Source of the DNA: Peptococcaceae bacterium 1109
Lineage (GTDB): Bacteria > Bacillota > Limnochordia > Darwinibacteriales > Darwinibacteriaceae
NCBI GenBank assembly: GCA_001028815.1
Contig: LDJB01000002.1
Coordinates: forward strand, 496,001-560,000
Length of the DNA: 64,000 nucleotides
Reading direction: 5' to 3'
The notes under the pieces were generated by a model that had not been told where the DNA came from, searched no databases, and saw only the letters and a program-made list of their open reading frames with translations. The first letter of the stretch is position 1; every line of letters starts with the position of its first letter. The position numbers were made by a program, and so were the translations under genes. Shown here piece by piece: positions 24,863-33,820 of the stretch.

Positions 24863-26449
24863 CTATTTGCGCGGAATGCAGATTTTGTCTCCGGGCCGCA
24901 ACCTCTGATCCTCCTCAGCCTGCAGCCAGGAATTGGCCTGCAGAATGGCGGTTTCATCAGCATGATACTGCCGGGCCAGCTTCCACAGAGTATCTTTTTC
25001 CTGGACAAACACATAGGTGATTGATGGGGGATCAGGGTCTGCCACAGTCATCTCAATTGCTTCCACCACTACATCTGTGCGGACTTCTTCCAAAACCTGC
25101 ACTTCAGTGCGTACAGCCGCGAACACCTCCACCGTTTCCCGGTTGATCAAGTCGGTTTTGACATCCTTCACCTGCGCATCGAGGTTGAGTTTCATCCCTG
25201 GCTGCACCCCGCCTACAATGATGGTCTGCTGGAAGGGGATGGCCCCGGGGAAGTGCACGGCATGGAGGGGTTTGAGTTCTTCATCTGTATAGGCAAGGTA
25301 GATAAACTCCACATCCAGGACGCCATCGATGGTGATCTTGTCTTCATCAATGCGGTAGTCGTTCACCTGGGGACGGGCCGTCGCCCTGAGGAGTTCCCGA
25401 ATCGGGGGATCTGCTTCCCGAAGCTCAATGACCCCTTGGGCAGTGCTTTGCTGAACCTTTTCGTTCACCAGGTTATCCACGTACAGTGTTTCTTTGCGGG
25501 TTTCAATGGACTCATCGCTAGGACAAGCAAGATCCGTTAGAACCCGCACCGCCTGCTTGCGGTAGGCCTTAGCGGTTCCGGTCACCGCCAGTTCAATCCG
25601 GATGCCTCGCCCATCGTTTACCACAAACTCTTCCCACTGGGCATGGGTTTTCACCTCAACGCCCAGATCGGGTTTGAGGCTTGCATCGCTGTAGTCCACT
25701 ACAAAGGGCAGTTGGTTCTCAAGTACAAACCGTCGTACAGCGCCGCCTGCCGCGGCATAAATGACATCCACCACTGCCGTTCCCCGGATGTGCATGGCTC
25801 CCTGGGTTACTTCTACGGGAGGGACTGTGATGGTACAATCTACATCTAGTACCTTTCCAATCGGTTCTCCATCCTCAGGAAGTTCAATCACGCCCGTGAC
25901 TTCTTTGTGGAACGGGACTTCCACAATGGGGGCCCGAGTGTTGATGGTAATTTCGTCCACAGCGAGTTTCTTGGGGGGCCCCACCGAGGCACTGGTGATC
26001 ACACTGTGGGCCTGCCCCATGCGCACCACAGCGCTGGTCTCAGTGATCACATCCACATCGATGACGCGCTGATCAGGGCGGACTTCGTACTCACAGCCGA
26101 TCACCTCCAGCGACACATCCGCGGCCATGTGGGGTTCTACGCCCACAAGTTCCACGTAATGGTCAAAAGGGATTGCTCCAGGCCACTTCACCCGCTGCAG
26201 CTCAGGGATATCTCCCTCCAGGGCCTCTGGGACATAAACCATCTCCAGGTCTACTGCACCTTGCAGTTTTACCTGATCTTCCCCCGCTGTGACTTTAGAA
26301 ACGACCGGATGGCCCTTCAGCCAGATGACCCGGGCGATACCTTCAGAGTGCATGGGCAGTTCTACTGTCCCTTGAAAGACAGCTTGGAGAGAACTATCTC
26401 CAAACTGATTTTCCACATACAAGCGCTCCTCTTTTACTCGCAGGCTCAT
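24863..26449 (-). CDS. SPOCS (DUF3794)-LysM spore coat/cortex protein
   Basis: A 528-residue protein of three successive SPOCS/DUF3794-type domains (about residues 8-150, 165-305, 320-455) and a C-terminal LysM (about 478-525: YVFVQEKDTLWKLARQYHADETAILQANSW). Domains 1 and 3 share LYV[ED]N, a GVLDVEFIY-like strand and FPGAIPF/WPGAIPF, showing internal duplication. The architecture resembles SpoVID/SafA-type proteins that assemble on the forespore surface, where LysM binds cortex peptidoglycan. No signal peptide, consistent with mother-cell cytoplasm. Followed by a strong terminator; probably sporulation-controlled. Confidence 0.88.
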   Translation of the reverse strand: MSLRVKEERLYVENQFGDSSLQAVFQGTVELPMHSEGIARVIWLKGHPVVSKVTAGEDQVKLQGAVDLEMVYVPEALEGDIPELQRVKWPGAIPFDHYVELVGVEPHMAADVSLEVIGCEYEVRPDQRVIDVDVITETSAVVRMGQAHSVITSASVGPPKKLAVDEITINTRAPIVEVPFHKEVTGVIELPEDGEPIGKVLDVDCTITVPPVEVTQGAMHIRGTAVVDVIYAAAGGAVRRFVLENQLPFVVDYSDASLKPDLGVEVKTHAQWEEFVVNDGRGIRIELAVTGTAKAYRKQAVRVLTDLACPSDESIETRKETLYVDNLVNEKVQQSTAQGVIELREADPPIRELLRATARPQVNDYRIDEDKITIDGVLDVEFIYLAYTDEELKPLHAVHFPGAIPFQQTIIVGGVQPGMKLNLDAQVKDVKTDLINRETVEVFAAVRTEVQVLEEVRTDVVVEAIEMTVADPDPPSITYVFVQEKDTLWKLARQYHADETAILQANSWLQAEEDQRLRPGDKICIPRK

Positions 26450-26547
26450 CTCTCTCCCCCTCTTCGAAACAAAAGTGCGTTCTCTAATACCTATGAGGAC
26501 TTTTCCAAAAAAATGAACGTTGTGCGGCTTCAGGCAGCAAAGAAAAG

Positions 26548-27789
26548 TTAGAAATGGGTTGTGCGAAAGTGGGAACGCAGCACAGGCCAGAGCCGCGGAT
26601 CTTCCATCCCCAACCGATCTAAGACAACCCCAGCCAAATTGTGAAGGTTCACTAAGGCCACCACCTGGCTGAATGCCTCCCGCTGAACTAAGCGGAGGTG
26701 GTACTCTACCCCCTTTTCTGTGAACAGGTAAAAGGGGCCCTCTTCCCGGCGGATACGGGCGCTGTGGCGGTAGAGCTTCGCCACTGCCTCCTGGCTTGGC
26801 AAATGGGCAGGGGGCTGCTGGGGATCAGTGAGATTCCAGAGCATTGCGTACATGGGGATGCGGAGCAGCATCTGCCACCCGTTGATCTCCCGCATTAAGG
26901 GCCAGAGGGCCTTCTCTGCCCGCCTCCGGTCCAAGATGGGGCCAGGGGCGGTGGGTAGCGATAGCTGGACCACAACTCGGTCCACCACTCTACTTAGGGC
27001 GGGAAAGTCCACCCCGCTAGTGAGGCCCCGCCGGGGGATCCTGGGACCGAGCTGAACCATGAGGCGCTGGTGAGAACCAAGGACCCGCCGCACCCGCTTC
27101 AGAAAGGCTAAATACCGTGCCCCATCGACCCGGGAGAGGTGTTCAAAGCAAAAACACACGCCGCCGCTGCCCTGGGCAAGCTCCCTTACCCGCTCCGCTA
27201 AGCGCTTCCGCCGCAGGGGAGTGCAGAGCTGGTGATGGATCCACAAGAGCTCATCTTCTTCGCTGGTATAAAGCGCGAGGATGGACTTCTTCCCTAAGGC
27301 AACTGGGGTAGTGCCCTCTTCGCCGCTAAGGTCAGAGGGGATCAAGGTTCCTGTAAGGTTTGCACCATCTGCAGGAACCTCACTTGCCATTGCCCACACC
27401 TCCCGATCAAAAAACACCAGGCGCTGCCCGGGATAAAGCCTGTGGATGCGGTTAGAAGCGGAGAAAGCTTCCACTCCCACCCCGTACTCCTCGGCAATCT
27501 CCGCGATGGTCTCGCCTGGGGCTACGTTGTGGATGATGCGGGTAATGGGCAGTTTTTCCTGCCTTAGCAGGGCAAAGACGGTTTTCCCTGCGACCCCGTC
27601 CACCGCTAACCTGTAGTCCCGCTGAAACTCTTGTAGCGCTTCTCGAGTCAAGTAGCCAAAGTATGTTTCTTCATGGGGGATATCGTAACCCCGTTCTCGC
27701 AAGCACGCTTGGAGCTTCAGGACATCGGGCCCCCGCATCCCCATGCGCAAGACCCGGGAACCGAACTTGTACCGGTTGAAAAGGCCCAT
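26548..27789 (-). CDS. Spore-type protein: PG-binding domain, LysM, degenerate GH18-like domain
   Basis: A 413-residue protein. Residues 14-76 match peptidoglycan-binding domain 1 (GMRGPDVLKLQACLRERGY; YFGYLTREALQEFQRDYRLAVDGVAGKTVFALL). Residues 86-127 form a LysM (HNVAPGETIAEIAEEYGVGVEAFSASNRI). Residues 165-413 resemble the GH18 barrel of SleL/YaaH spore hydrolases, but the catalytic DGxxIDxE-type strand reads GGVCFCFEHL (209-218): the acidic pair is replaced and only Glu216 remains. It may bind rather than cut spore peptidoglycan. No signal peptide. Separated from the SPOCS gene by 98 nt. Confidence 0.78.
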   Translation of the reverse strand: MGLFNRYKFGSRVLRMGMRGPDVLKLQACLRERGYDIPHEETYFGYLTREALQEFQRDYRLAVDGVAGKTVFALLRQEKLPITRIIHNVAPGETIAEIAEEYGVGVEAFSASNRIHRLYPGQRLVFFDREVWAMASEVPADGANLTGTLIPSDLSGEEGTTPVALGKKSILALYTSEEDELLWIHHQLCTPLRRKRLAERVRELAQGSGGVCFCFEHLSRVDGARYLAFLKRVRRVLGSHQRLMVQLGPRIPRRGLTSGVDFPALSRVVDRVVVQLSLPTAPGPILDRRRAEKALWPLMREINGWQMLLRIPMYAMLWNLTDPQQPPAHLPSQEAVAKLYRHSARIRREEGPFYLFTEKGVEYHLRLVQREAFSQVVALVNLHNLAGVVLDRLGMEDPRLWPVLRSHFRTTHF

Positions 27790-27831
27790 CTAGACCACGT
27801 CCCTTCGCCCCATGCATATGTTTTTGGGCAC

Positions 27832-27861
27832 AAAAAAAGCACCGCCGCCCGGTGCTTTTTT
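27832..27861 (-). terminator. Terminator after veg
   Basis: GCACCG, short loop, CGGTGC flanked by A-runs and T-runs, so it can work in both directions. On the minus strand it ends veg. Confidence 0.9.
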
Positions 27862-27866
27862 CTATC

Positions 27867-28133
27867 CTACATGTTCGCCGCTCCAATTACGGTGTCATCC
27901 ACAATAACCTCAACAGTTCGGGTGAGGACATCAGCATAAGTGTAAGACAAACGCCTAATTGAGTTGGGTTTATCGAGTTTAACCACAAACAGCTTGGGGT
28001 AAGTGTTCTCGATTATGCCCTCGGCCTCCACGACCTTCTTGCGGCCGCGATTGGCTTTCAACTTCACGCGCTTCCCAACACAGGACTCCAAATCCAACTT
28101 GATCTGCTCAAGAACGCGATTGTTATCCGCCAT
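27867..28133 (-). CDS. veg: Veg protein
   Basis: An 88-residue protein matching Veg: VLEQIKLDLESCVGKRVKLKANRGRKKVVEAEGIIENTYPKLFVVKLDK, then RRLSYTYADVLTRTVEV. In Bacillus, Veg is abundant, drives biofilm gene expression, and its promoter is one of the strongest known. The same holds here: TTGACA-17-TACAAT lies about 40 nt upstream. ATG 28133 is behind GTAAGGAAGGTGA; the 34-codon upstream extension is rejected as it runs across the promoter. Position between rsmA and ispE is conserved. Confidence 0.95.
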   Translation of the reverse strand: MADNNRVLEQIKLDLESCVGKRVKLKANRGRKKVVEAEGIIENTYPKLFVVKLDKPNSIRRLSYTYADVLTRTVEVIVDDTVIGAANM

Positions 28134-28167
28134 CCCTGTCACCTTCCTTACACCCATGTTCACATCT

Positions 28168-28196
28168 ATTGTACCATGGATTAGGTGACCTGTCAA
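28168..28196 (-). promoter_or_regulatory. Strong sigma-A promoter of veg
   Basis: Minus strand TTGACA, 17-bp spacer, TACAAT. It has the same layout as the well-known B. subtilis Pveg. Confidence 0.9.
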
Positions 28197-28285
28197 TGAA
28201 ACTAATATTTTACCAGCAACCCTCTGAGCTGTCAAGACGTTTTTTGTAGGGAGTTGTCGTATGTTAATGTTGAGAAAAGGCGAAG

Positions 28286-28756
28286 CTACTTGGTATAGCG
28301 GTCGGCCACCGCAGAGGCCCCGTAGGATTCTGGCTTTATGCGGCAGGTAAATCCCGAGCCCATCACCATCCCAACCACCTCTTTGATGAGCTCCTTAGTG
28401 GCCCCGTTGTTTCCCACATCCAAGTGGATTTCCACGTCGATTTCATGGCCTAGTTCGGCAAATCGGGAGAGGACTTGGCTGGCCACATTGAGACTCTGGG
28501 ATGCTTCGTAGAAGATCCGCTGACGGAGTGCCCGGGAGTAGAGCTCATAGTGGCGCGTGTAAAAAAACCGCGCCCCCTTCCCCTTCCGATGGATAATGAC
28601 AGCAGTCACGTAGCACGTGGTATCATGCCGCACTTGGGAATCCGTTCCGATGATCATGCGGAAACTGTCCTTGGGGTTTTGGTGTATGAACGCGCGGATT
28701 TCGTCAACAACTTGATCAAGGGTTAGCCTGCCTTTGGTTGGACTAACGTACTCCAT
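28286..28756 (-). CDS. YkuK-family (DUF458) RNase H-like protein
   Basis: A 156-residue soluble protein of the DUF458 family: MIIGTDSQVRHDTTCYVTAVI (first acidic strand of an RNase H-like fold), FYEASQSLNVASQVLSRF, VEIHLDVGNNGATKELIKEVVGMVMG and the closing CRIKPESYGASAVADRYTK. Catalytic activity has not been assigned to the family, but the conserved Asp residues suggest a nuclease fold. The ATG lies inside the rsmA 3' end (14-bp overlap) behind AGAGGTG, indicating coupled translation. Confidence 0.85.
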   Translation of the reverse strand: MEYVSPTKGRLTLDQVVDEIRAFIHQNPKDSFRMIIGTDSQVRHDTTCYVTAVIIHRKGKGARFFYTRHYELYSRALRQRIFYEASQSLNVASQVLSRFAELGHEIDVEIHLDVGNNGATKELIKEVVGMVMGSGFTCRIKPESYGASAVADRYTK

Positions 28757-29624
28757 GGGTGCACCTCTGCATTAGGCTTTCTGTAATCCGGGCAAAATCC
28801 TGGAGCGTGAGGACTTCCCCTCGAACCTCTCCTTTGATCCCAGCTTCCGTTAAAGCCTCATCGAGTTGGGCGAGGGACAGGCCCCACTCCTTAGCCAGGG
28901 GCTTGAGGGCATTGCGGATGGTTTTGCGCCTTTGCTGAAATGCGGCCCGGATAGCCGCAAACAGCTTCCCGTGGGGTACAGCCACTGCAGGTGGCTTAGG
29001 GGTAAGCTTTACCACCGCGGAGTCCACTTCCGGAGCAGGGACAAACACCGTGCGGGGGACATTTGTTACCAGCTCAGCCTGGCAGTAGTATTCCACCGCC
29101 AAGGTTAGCACCCCGTAGTCTTTGCCCCCTGCGGGGGCCACCATCCGCTCAGCCACTTCACGCTGGACCATCACCACAATCGCCTGGAATGGCAGTTCAC
29201 TCTCAAGGGCCTTCATAATCAAAGGCGTTGTGATATAATACGGCAAATTGGCCACAAGCTTGACCGGCTCGCCGCTCCATCCCAAGCCTCTTAGGATCTC
29301 CTGCCAGTTCCCCGCGAGAGCGTCTCCAGGGACCACTGTGACATTGGGAAGCACTATCGTCTCTTGGAGAACATCCACAAGCTCTCGATCAATTTCTAAG
29401 GCTACAACCTTACCTGCCTGTTCTGCCATGGCCGCGGTGAGGACGCCCAGGCCCGGGCCAATTTCCAGCACCCAGTCAGCAGGGGACAGCTGCGCGGCGG
29501 AGACAATCTTGTCCACGTAGTTTTGATCAACGAGGAAATTCTGGCCGAGTTTCTTTTTAATGGAGTATCCCTTTTCCCGCAGGATGCCCCTGACATACGA
29601 CGGTGTGCTGTACTTACTAGTCAT
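28743..29624 (-). CDS. rsmA: 16S rRNA dimethyladenosine transferase
   Basis: A 293-residue KsgA/RsmA: KKLGQNFLVDQNYVDKIV, SAM motif WVLEIGPGLGVLTAAMAE, ALEIDRELVD, VVPGDAL, catalytic NLPYYITTPLI and the C-terminal FQQRRKTIRNAL. It dimethylates two adjacent adenosines near the 3' end of 16S rRNA. RBS AGGAGGTAAA. It starts 1 nt after the stop of the 75-residue protein and is followed by overlapping ykuK. Confidence 0.97.
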   Translation of the reverse strand: MTSKYSTPSYVRGILREKGYSIKKKLGQNFLVDQNYVDKIVSAAQLSPADWVLEIGPGLGVLTAAMAEQAGKVVALEIDRELVDVLQETIVLPNVTVVPGDALAGNWQEILRGLGWSGEPVKLVANLPYYITTPLIMKALESELPFQAIVVMVQREVAERMVAPAGGKDYGVLTLAVEYYCQAELVTNVPRTVFVPAPEVDSAVVKLTPKPPAVAVPHGKLFAAIRAAFQQRRKTIRNALKPLAKEWGLSLAQLDEALTEAGIKGEVRGEVLTLQDFARITESLMQRCTHGVR

Positions 29625-29625
29625 T

Positions 29626-29853
29626 TTACCTCCTGGCCTTTGCCATAGCCTTCCAATCGATGAAATCTGTCATCCCTTTACTAATTTCCCCAAGTTCTTC
29701 GAGAAATTGCCGGTCATCGTAATCATCCATCTTGTCCAGAAGTTCAAGAACTTGCTGGAACTCCGATTCGGAGAGCTGGCCCCGGCCCACCATATCTTCA
29801 CACACGGAAATAAAGCGCAGTTTCACTCTTTCCAAGTCCTCAAAAAGTCCCAC
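29626..29853 (-). CDS. Uncharacterised 75-residue acidic protein
   Basis: A small, soluble, predominantly helical protein (LFEDLERVKLRFISVCEDMV; ESEFQQVLELLDKMDDYD; FLEELGEISKGMTDFIDW) of acidic character. I do not recognise the family. It starts with GTG overlapping the dnaB stop by one base (TAGTG) and ends 1 nt before rsmA, so it is embedded in the dnaB-rsmA operon and probably translated by coupling. Tight packing argues it is real. A role with helicase or ribosome maturation is speculation. Confidence 0.65.
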   Translation of the reverse strand: MGLFEDLERVKLRFISVCEDMVGRGQLSESEFQQVLELLDKMDDYDDRQFLEELGEISKGMTDFIDWKAMAKARR

Positions 29854-31244
29854 TAAGCACCACTCACCTTCCCGGTGAACTCATCAATGAACCTGGTGTA
29901 CTCCTTGATAAACCGCAGCTGCACTGTGCCCGTGGGGCCTTTGCGCTGCTTGGCGAAGATCACTTCCACCAAGCCTTGGGTGCCATTTTGCGCTGCCAGG
30001 TCGGGATAGTAATAGTCCTCTCGGTAAAGGAAGATAACCACGTCGGCAAACTCCTCGATGTTGCCTGAGTCCCGCAGGTCACTCATCATGGGCCGCTTGT
30101 TTTCCCTGCTCTCTACTCCCCGGTTGAGCTGGGACAGAAGGATAATGGGAAGATCCAATTCTCCGGCCAAATCCCGCAGTTCCCGTACAATTTCACCGAT
30201 TACCAATGCCCAGTTGCGGTTGCCGTCAACGGGCGGCTTGATCAGCTGCAAGTAGTCAATGACTATTAGGCCCAAGTTGGGCAGCTCCGCCTTGACCTTC
30301 CTAGCCTTGGCTCTGATCTCCGCACAGGTGAGGCCACGCTTGTCCACTATCCGGATGGGAAGATGGTACAGGTCATTGAACACTTCCTGAGCCTGCATGA
30401 ACTGCTCATCGCTGAGCTTGGTCTGGTATTCGTAAGACGTAATCTCCAGCTCTCCCGCTTGCTTTCTGCTGAAGAATTCGCTCAGGACAATCCGGTCCCC
30501 AATCTGCTCATCATCCATCTCCAAGCTGAAGATTAGAACAGGAATATCCCGCTTTGCCACATTGACTGCCATGTTCATAGCCAGGGCGGTCTTTCCCATA
30601 CTGGGGCGAGCCGCCAGGATGATGAGGTCCTTTTTCTTAAAACCCGTTGTCATGGCATCAACAGCAGGAAAGCGCACCGACAGCCCGTAGGCATCGTCCG
30701 TACCTTCCCGCCGCTTGATCAGGTTCATGTAGCACTTATTCAGCACCTCAAGGAGGCTGCGGGCATCATCCCCTTCGCCGTCGGCAGCCTGAGTGGCATC
30801 GAAGATCAGCTGCTGTGCCCGGGACTGGAGTTCCGCCACATCGTCGAACTGATTACCTAGGGCCGCGGCCCTGATTTGATCTGCAGCTTCCACCAACCGC
30901 CGCACCTGGTATTTGCTCTGCAGGATGGCTGCGCTAGGCTCAAGCTCGCTCAAAGAGACAAACGACTCTGTGAGGGCAATGAGAAACTCCGCGGGAGAGT
31001 CGGTGATCCGCTCGGTTCGGAGCTCGTTATACACTTGGGTATAAGATATCCTACCCCGCTTGTGATACAGATCCAAGATGATTTCATACACTCGCCTGTG
31101 GGCTAAGTCATAAAAGTGATGAGGCCGCAGCTGATCAATAACGCTATCTACCTCGCGGGGGTATTTAATGAGGATCCCTAATACTTGCCGCTCTGCGTTG
31201 AGATCTGCCAGCACTGCATCGGTTGTTTCAATCATCGAACTCAT
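29853..31244 (-). CDS. dnaB: Replicative DNA helicase (DnaB/B. subtilis DnaC)
   Basis: A 463-residue hexameric helicase. The N-terminal domain is residues 15-115 (NAERQVLGILIKYP; FYDLAHRRVYEIILDLY). The RecA-like C-terminal domain has Walker A AARPSMGKTALAMNMA, PVLIFSLEMD, LIVIDYLQLI and ILLSQLNRGVESR, then MSDLRDSGNIEEFADVVIFLYRE. It unwinds DNA at the replication fork. ATG 31244 has AAGGAGGTG upstream within the end of the DnaD-like gene (17-bp overlap), pairing helicase with a likely loader component. Confidence 0.97.
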   Translation of the reverse strand: MSSMIETTDAVLADLNAERQVLGILIKYPREVDSVIDQLRPHHFYDLAHRRVYEIILDLYHKRGRISYTQVYNELRTERITDSPAEFLIALTESFVSLSELEPSAAILQSKYQVRRLVEAADQIRAAALGNQFDDVAELQSRAQQLIFDATQAADGEGDDARSLLEVLNKCYMNLIKRREGTDDAYGLSVRFPAVDAMTTGFKKKDLIILAARPSMGKTALAMNMAVNVAKRDIPVLIFSLEMDDEQIGDRIVLSEFFSRKQAGELEITSYEYQTKLSDEQFMQAQEVFNDLYHLPIRIVDKRGLTCAEIRAKARKVKAELPNLGLIVIDYLQLIKPPVDGNRNWALVIGEIVRELRDLAGELDLPIILLSQLNRGVESRENKRPMMSDLRDSGNIEEFADVVIFLYREDYYYPDLAAQNGTQGLVEVIFAKQRKGPTGTVQLRFIKEYTRFIDEFTGKVSGA

Positions 31245-31908
31245 CTGGGAACACCTCCTTCCAGCGCCGTTCTGCGGCGGTTAATGCTCCTTCTGCCGGT
31301 TTGTGTTGCAGTACCTTGGCAAGGGTAGGCCGCTCTACTAAGTCTGCATAAGCCCTGACCCCCTGGTTATGCCAGTTCCGCAGTATACCTTCTAAGTAGG
31401 CAAAGCTTGGCCGGGTGGCGCCAGCGCGCATCTCCTCGATGGCTACTGCGATTACCTCGTGGGAGACTTGGCGGCGCTCCATCCAATACAACAGCTTGCG
31501 CATTTCCTCTGGGGAAGGGTTGGCCACTCGCGTTGCATAGTAATTCACCAACCACTCAAAGGATGCCTGTTCCTCATCGAGGACGGCCACAGCTGTCTCT
31601 GCTGCCCCTTCCCCAGGAGATGATTCAGGTAGAGCTAAACGGATGACCAGGCCCTCATCGTGGACCCAGCCGTGACTGGCTAAAACCACCATGGCCTGTT
31701 CCAGTTCGCTCACTTCTACGCCCATGAATCTGGCCAGCTCCCCAATGCGCACTGGGCGCCCTGTCTGGGCGCAAACCAGCAAGTTGATCCACAGCAGGGC
31801 GGCAGTGGGTCCCAGGCTAGCTTGGCTCTGAAAAAAAGCCAGCGGCACCTGCACCGGCAAGTTGTCCAAGCCCTGCAAAAGAACACCTGCACCCTTGTGG
31901 GTAGACAT
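31228..31908 (-). CDS. DnaD-like replication initiation protein
   Basis: A 226-residue protein. The N-terminal winged-helix region (about residues 20-95: LPVQVPLAFFQSQASLGPTAALLWINLLV, then VRIGELARFMGVEVSELEQAMVVLASHGWV) resembles DnaD. The C-terminal DnaB_2/DnaD domain has EWLVNYYATRVANPSPEEMRKLLYWM and the characteristic SFAYLEGILRNWHNQGV (YxxxIxxxW motif), which binds single-stranded DNA. It probably helps load the helicase encoded next. ATG 31908 has AGGAAGG nine bases upstream. Confidence 0.82.
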   Translation of the reverse strand: MSTHKGAGVLLQGLDNLPVQVPLAFFQSQASLGPTAALLWINLLVCAQTGRPVRIGELARFMGVEVSELEQAMVVLASHGWVHDEGLVIRLALPESSPGEGAAETAVAVLDEEQASFEWLVNYYATRVANPSPEEMRKLLYWMERRQVSHEVIAVAIEEMRAGATRPSFAYLEGILRNWHNQGVRAYADLVERPTLAKVLQHKPAEGALTAAERRWKEVFPDEFDD

Positions 31909-31913
31909 GTCAT

Positions 31914-33800
31914 TCATCCTTCCTGCAACTGTTCCACCAGTTCTTCCCAGCGTGCATAGCACTGGGCTAGTTGTTCCTGAACTGCGTGATAGGATTCCAC
32001 TGTCTCTTTGCTCACAGTCTCATCGAGATACAAGTCAGGCGACGCTAAAGCCCGCTCCAGCTCTTCTTTCTGTTCTTCTAAGAGCATGATCTGCTCTTCC
32101 ACATCCTGCCGCTCCTTCTCAAGGGAGCGCTGCCGGCGTTCGGTGCGGCGATGCACCTGAGTGCGGTTTTCCCGTTTTGCCTGGAGCTGTTCCCGCAAAG
32201 CCGCGGCCTCTTCCCGCTGCCGGGCCCGGTAACTGGTGAAGTTGCCCACAAACTCCACTACCTTGCCCCCGTTCATCACCCACAGCTTGTCTGCAAGTTT
32301 GTCAATAAAATAGCGATCGTGGGATACGAAGATCAAAGTCCCGCCAAACTCCTGGAGGGCGTTTTCCAATGCCTCCCGGGCATAAATGTCCAGGTGGTTC
32401 GTGGGCTCGTCTAAGAGAAGGAAGTTCGGCCCTGCCAGGAGCAGTTTGGCCAAGGCCAAGCGGCTCCGTTCTCCCCCGCTTAGGACCTGCGTGCTCTTGA
32501 ACACATCTTCGCCGCGAAAGAGAAAGCGGGCAAGCACGCTGCGGAGAGTGCCTAGTTCCATGCGGTGCTCATCATACAGCTCGTCTAGAACGGTGTTGTG
32601 AGGATCAAAGGAGATGGATTGGGAAAAGTACCCCACATCCACATTAGTGCCCCATTTTACCTGCCCGTGATAACCCAGTTTCCCCGCGAGGACTTTCAGG
32701 AGAGTGGATTTTCCACTCCCGTTAGGGCCAACAAGGCCAATGCGCTCACCACGGCGTACAGTGGCGGATACGCCCTTTAGGACCAGTTCCCCATCGTAGC
32801 CCGCCTTGATGTGGCTGAGCTCCACAATGCGCGTTCCCGACTGGCGCCTAGGTTCAATGCGGAACTTCAGCTCTGGGTTATCGCTGAGCGTGTGGATCTC
32901 CTCCATGCGCTGCAGCTTCTTTTCCAGGCTCTTGGCCTGCCGGGCTCTGGTACCCGCCCCAAACTTGCGGATGAACTCTTCGATTCGGGCTTGCTCTTGG
33001 GCCTGCTTTTCTGCGGCTTCCTCCAAGGACTCCCGCAGCTGTTCCCGTTGGGGGAGGTACGCGGTGTAGTTGCCTTTATACTGGAAAATGCGGTGATCTT
33101 GTACCTCCCAGATGCGTGTGCACACCCGGTCCAAGAAGTAACGGTCGTGGGATACTACCACTAAGGCTTTCTGGTAGGTTGAGAGAAAACCCTCCAGCCA
33201 TTCCACCGCTTCGATATCCAGGTGGTTGGTGGGCTCGTCCAAGAGGAGAAGATCAGGCTCAGAAAGGAGCAATCTTGCTAGGGACGCCCGCACCCGCTCC
33301 CCGCCGCTGAAGGAATCCATAGAACGGGCAAGATCTTCTTCAGTGAAGCCCAGGCCGATAGCGGCAGCACGGATTTTCACCCGAAAGTCGTATCCACCCG
33401 CGGCGCCAAACTGCTGCTCCAGCTCACCATAGGTTTTCATAGCTCGGCTTAAGGCCGCTTCATTCTCGTAGACTTCCGGATCTGCCAAGTGCTGTTCCAG
33501 CTCTCGCAGCTGGCGAGCCATGTCCACCAGGGCCTGAAAGGGCTCGGTAAGGTATTCTGCCATGGTCAAGCCTTCACCGTGCACGTCCTGGGAAAGGATG
33601 CCCACTTTGTAGTACTTCGGACAGCTGATGGTGCCTCGCTCGGCAGTGAGTTCGCCGGCCAAGACTCGCAGCAGGGTCGTCTTCCCCGCCCCATTAGGCC
33701 CTACCAGCCCAATGCGGTCTGCTGCGCCAATGGCGGCGGAAAACTCGGCAAAAATAAGCTTGTCGCCGTAGTATTTCCACAGATCATTGATTACCATCAT
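31914..33800 (-). CDS. ABC-F family ATPase
   Basis: A 628-residue soluble tandem ATPase without membrane segments. Walker A motifs are GLVGPNGAGKTTLL and GLVGPNGSGKSTLLKVL, with two signature motifs (FSGGERVRASLARLLL; LSGGERSRLALAKLLL) and two LLLDEPTNHLDI Walker B sites. The linker between domains holds the P-site tRNA interaction motif region, and the C-terminus is a coiled coil rich in Glu/Lys (about 540-628), as in YdiF/Uup. It probably resolves stalled ribosomes; antibiotic protection cannot be excluded. RBS AAGGAGCGAG. Confidence 0.94.
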   Translation of the reverse strand: MMVINDLWKYYGDKLIFAEFSAAIGAADRIGLVGPNGAGKTTLLRVLAGELTAERGTISCPKYYKVGILSQDVHGEGLTMAEYLTEPFQALVDMARQLRELEQHLADPEVYENEAALSRAMKTYGELEQQFGAAGGYDFRVKIRAAAIGLGFTEEDLARSMDSFSGGERVRASLARLLLSEPDLLLLDEPTNHLDIEAVEWLEGFLSTYQKALVVVSHDRYFLDRVCTRIWEVQDHRIFQYKGNYTAYLPQREQLRESLEEAAEKQAQEQARIEEFIRKFGAGTRARQAKSLEKKLQRMEEIHTLSDNPELKFRIEPRRQSGTRIVELSHIKAGYDGELVLKGVSATVRRGERIGLVGPNGSGKSTLLKVLAGKLGYHGQVKWGTNVDVGYFSQSISFDPHNTVLDELYDEHRMELGTLRSVLARFLFRGEDVFKSTQVLSGGERSRLALAKLLLAGPNFLLLDEPTNHLDIYAREALENALQEFGGTLIFVSHDRYFIDKLADKLWVMNGGKVVEFVGNFTSYRARQREEAAALREQLQAKRENRTQVHRRTERRQRSLEKERQDVEEQIMLLEEQKEELERALASPDLYLDETVSKETVESYHAVQEQLAQCYARWEELVEQLQEG

Positions 33801-33820
33801 CTCGCTCCTTACGGGGCCGG

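Noticed and set aside
25907-26551. Plus-strand open frame of 214 codons opposite the SPOCS-LysM gene
   Set aside because: His-rich random-looking sequence without ribosome site, on the antisense of a gene with repeated conserved domains.
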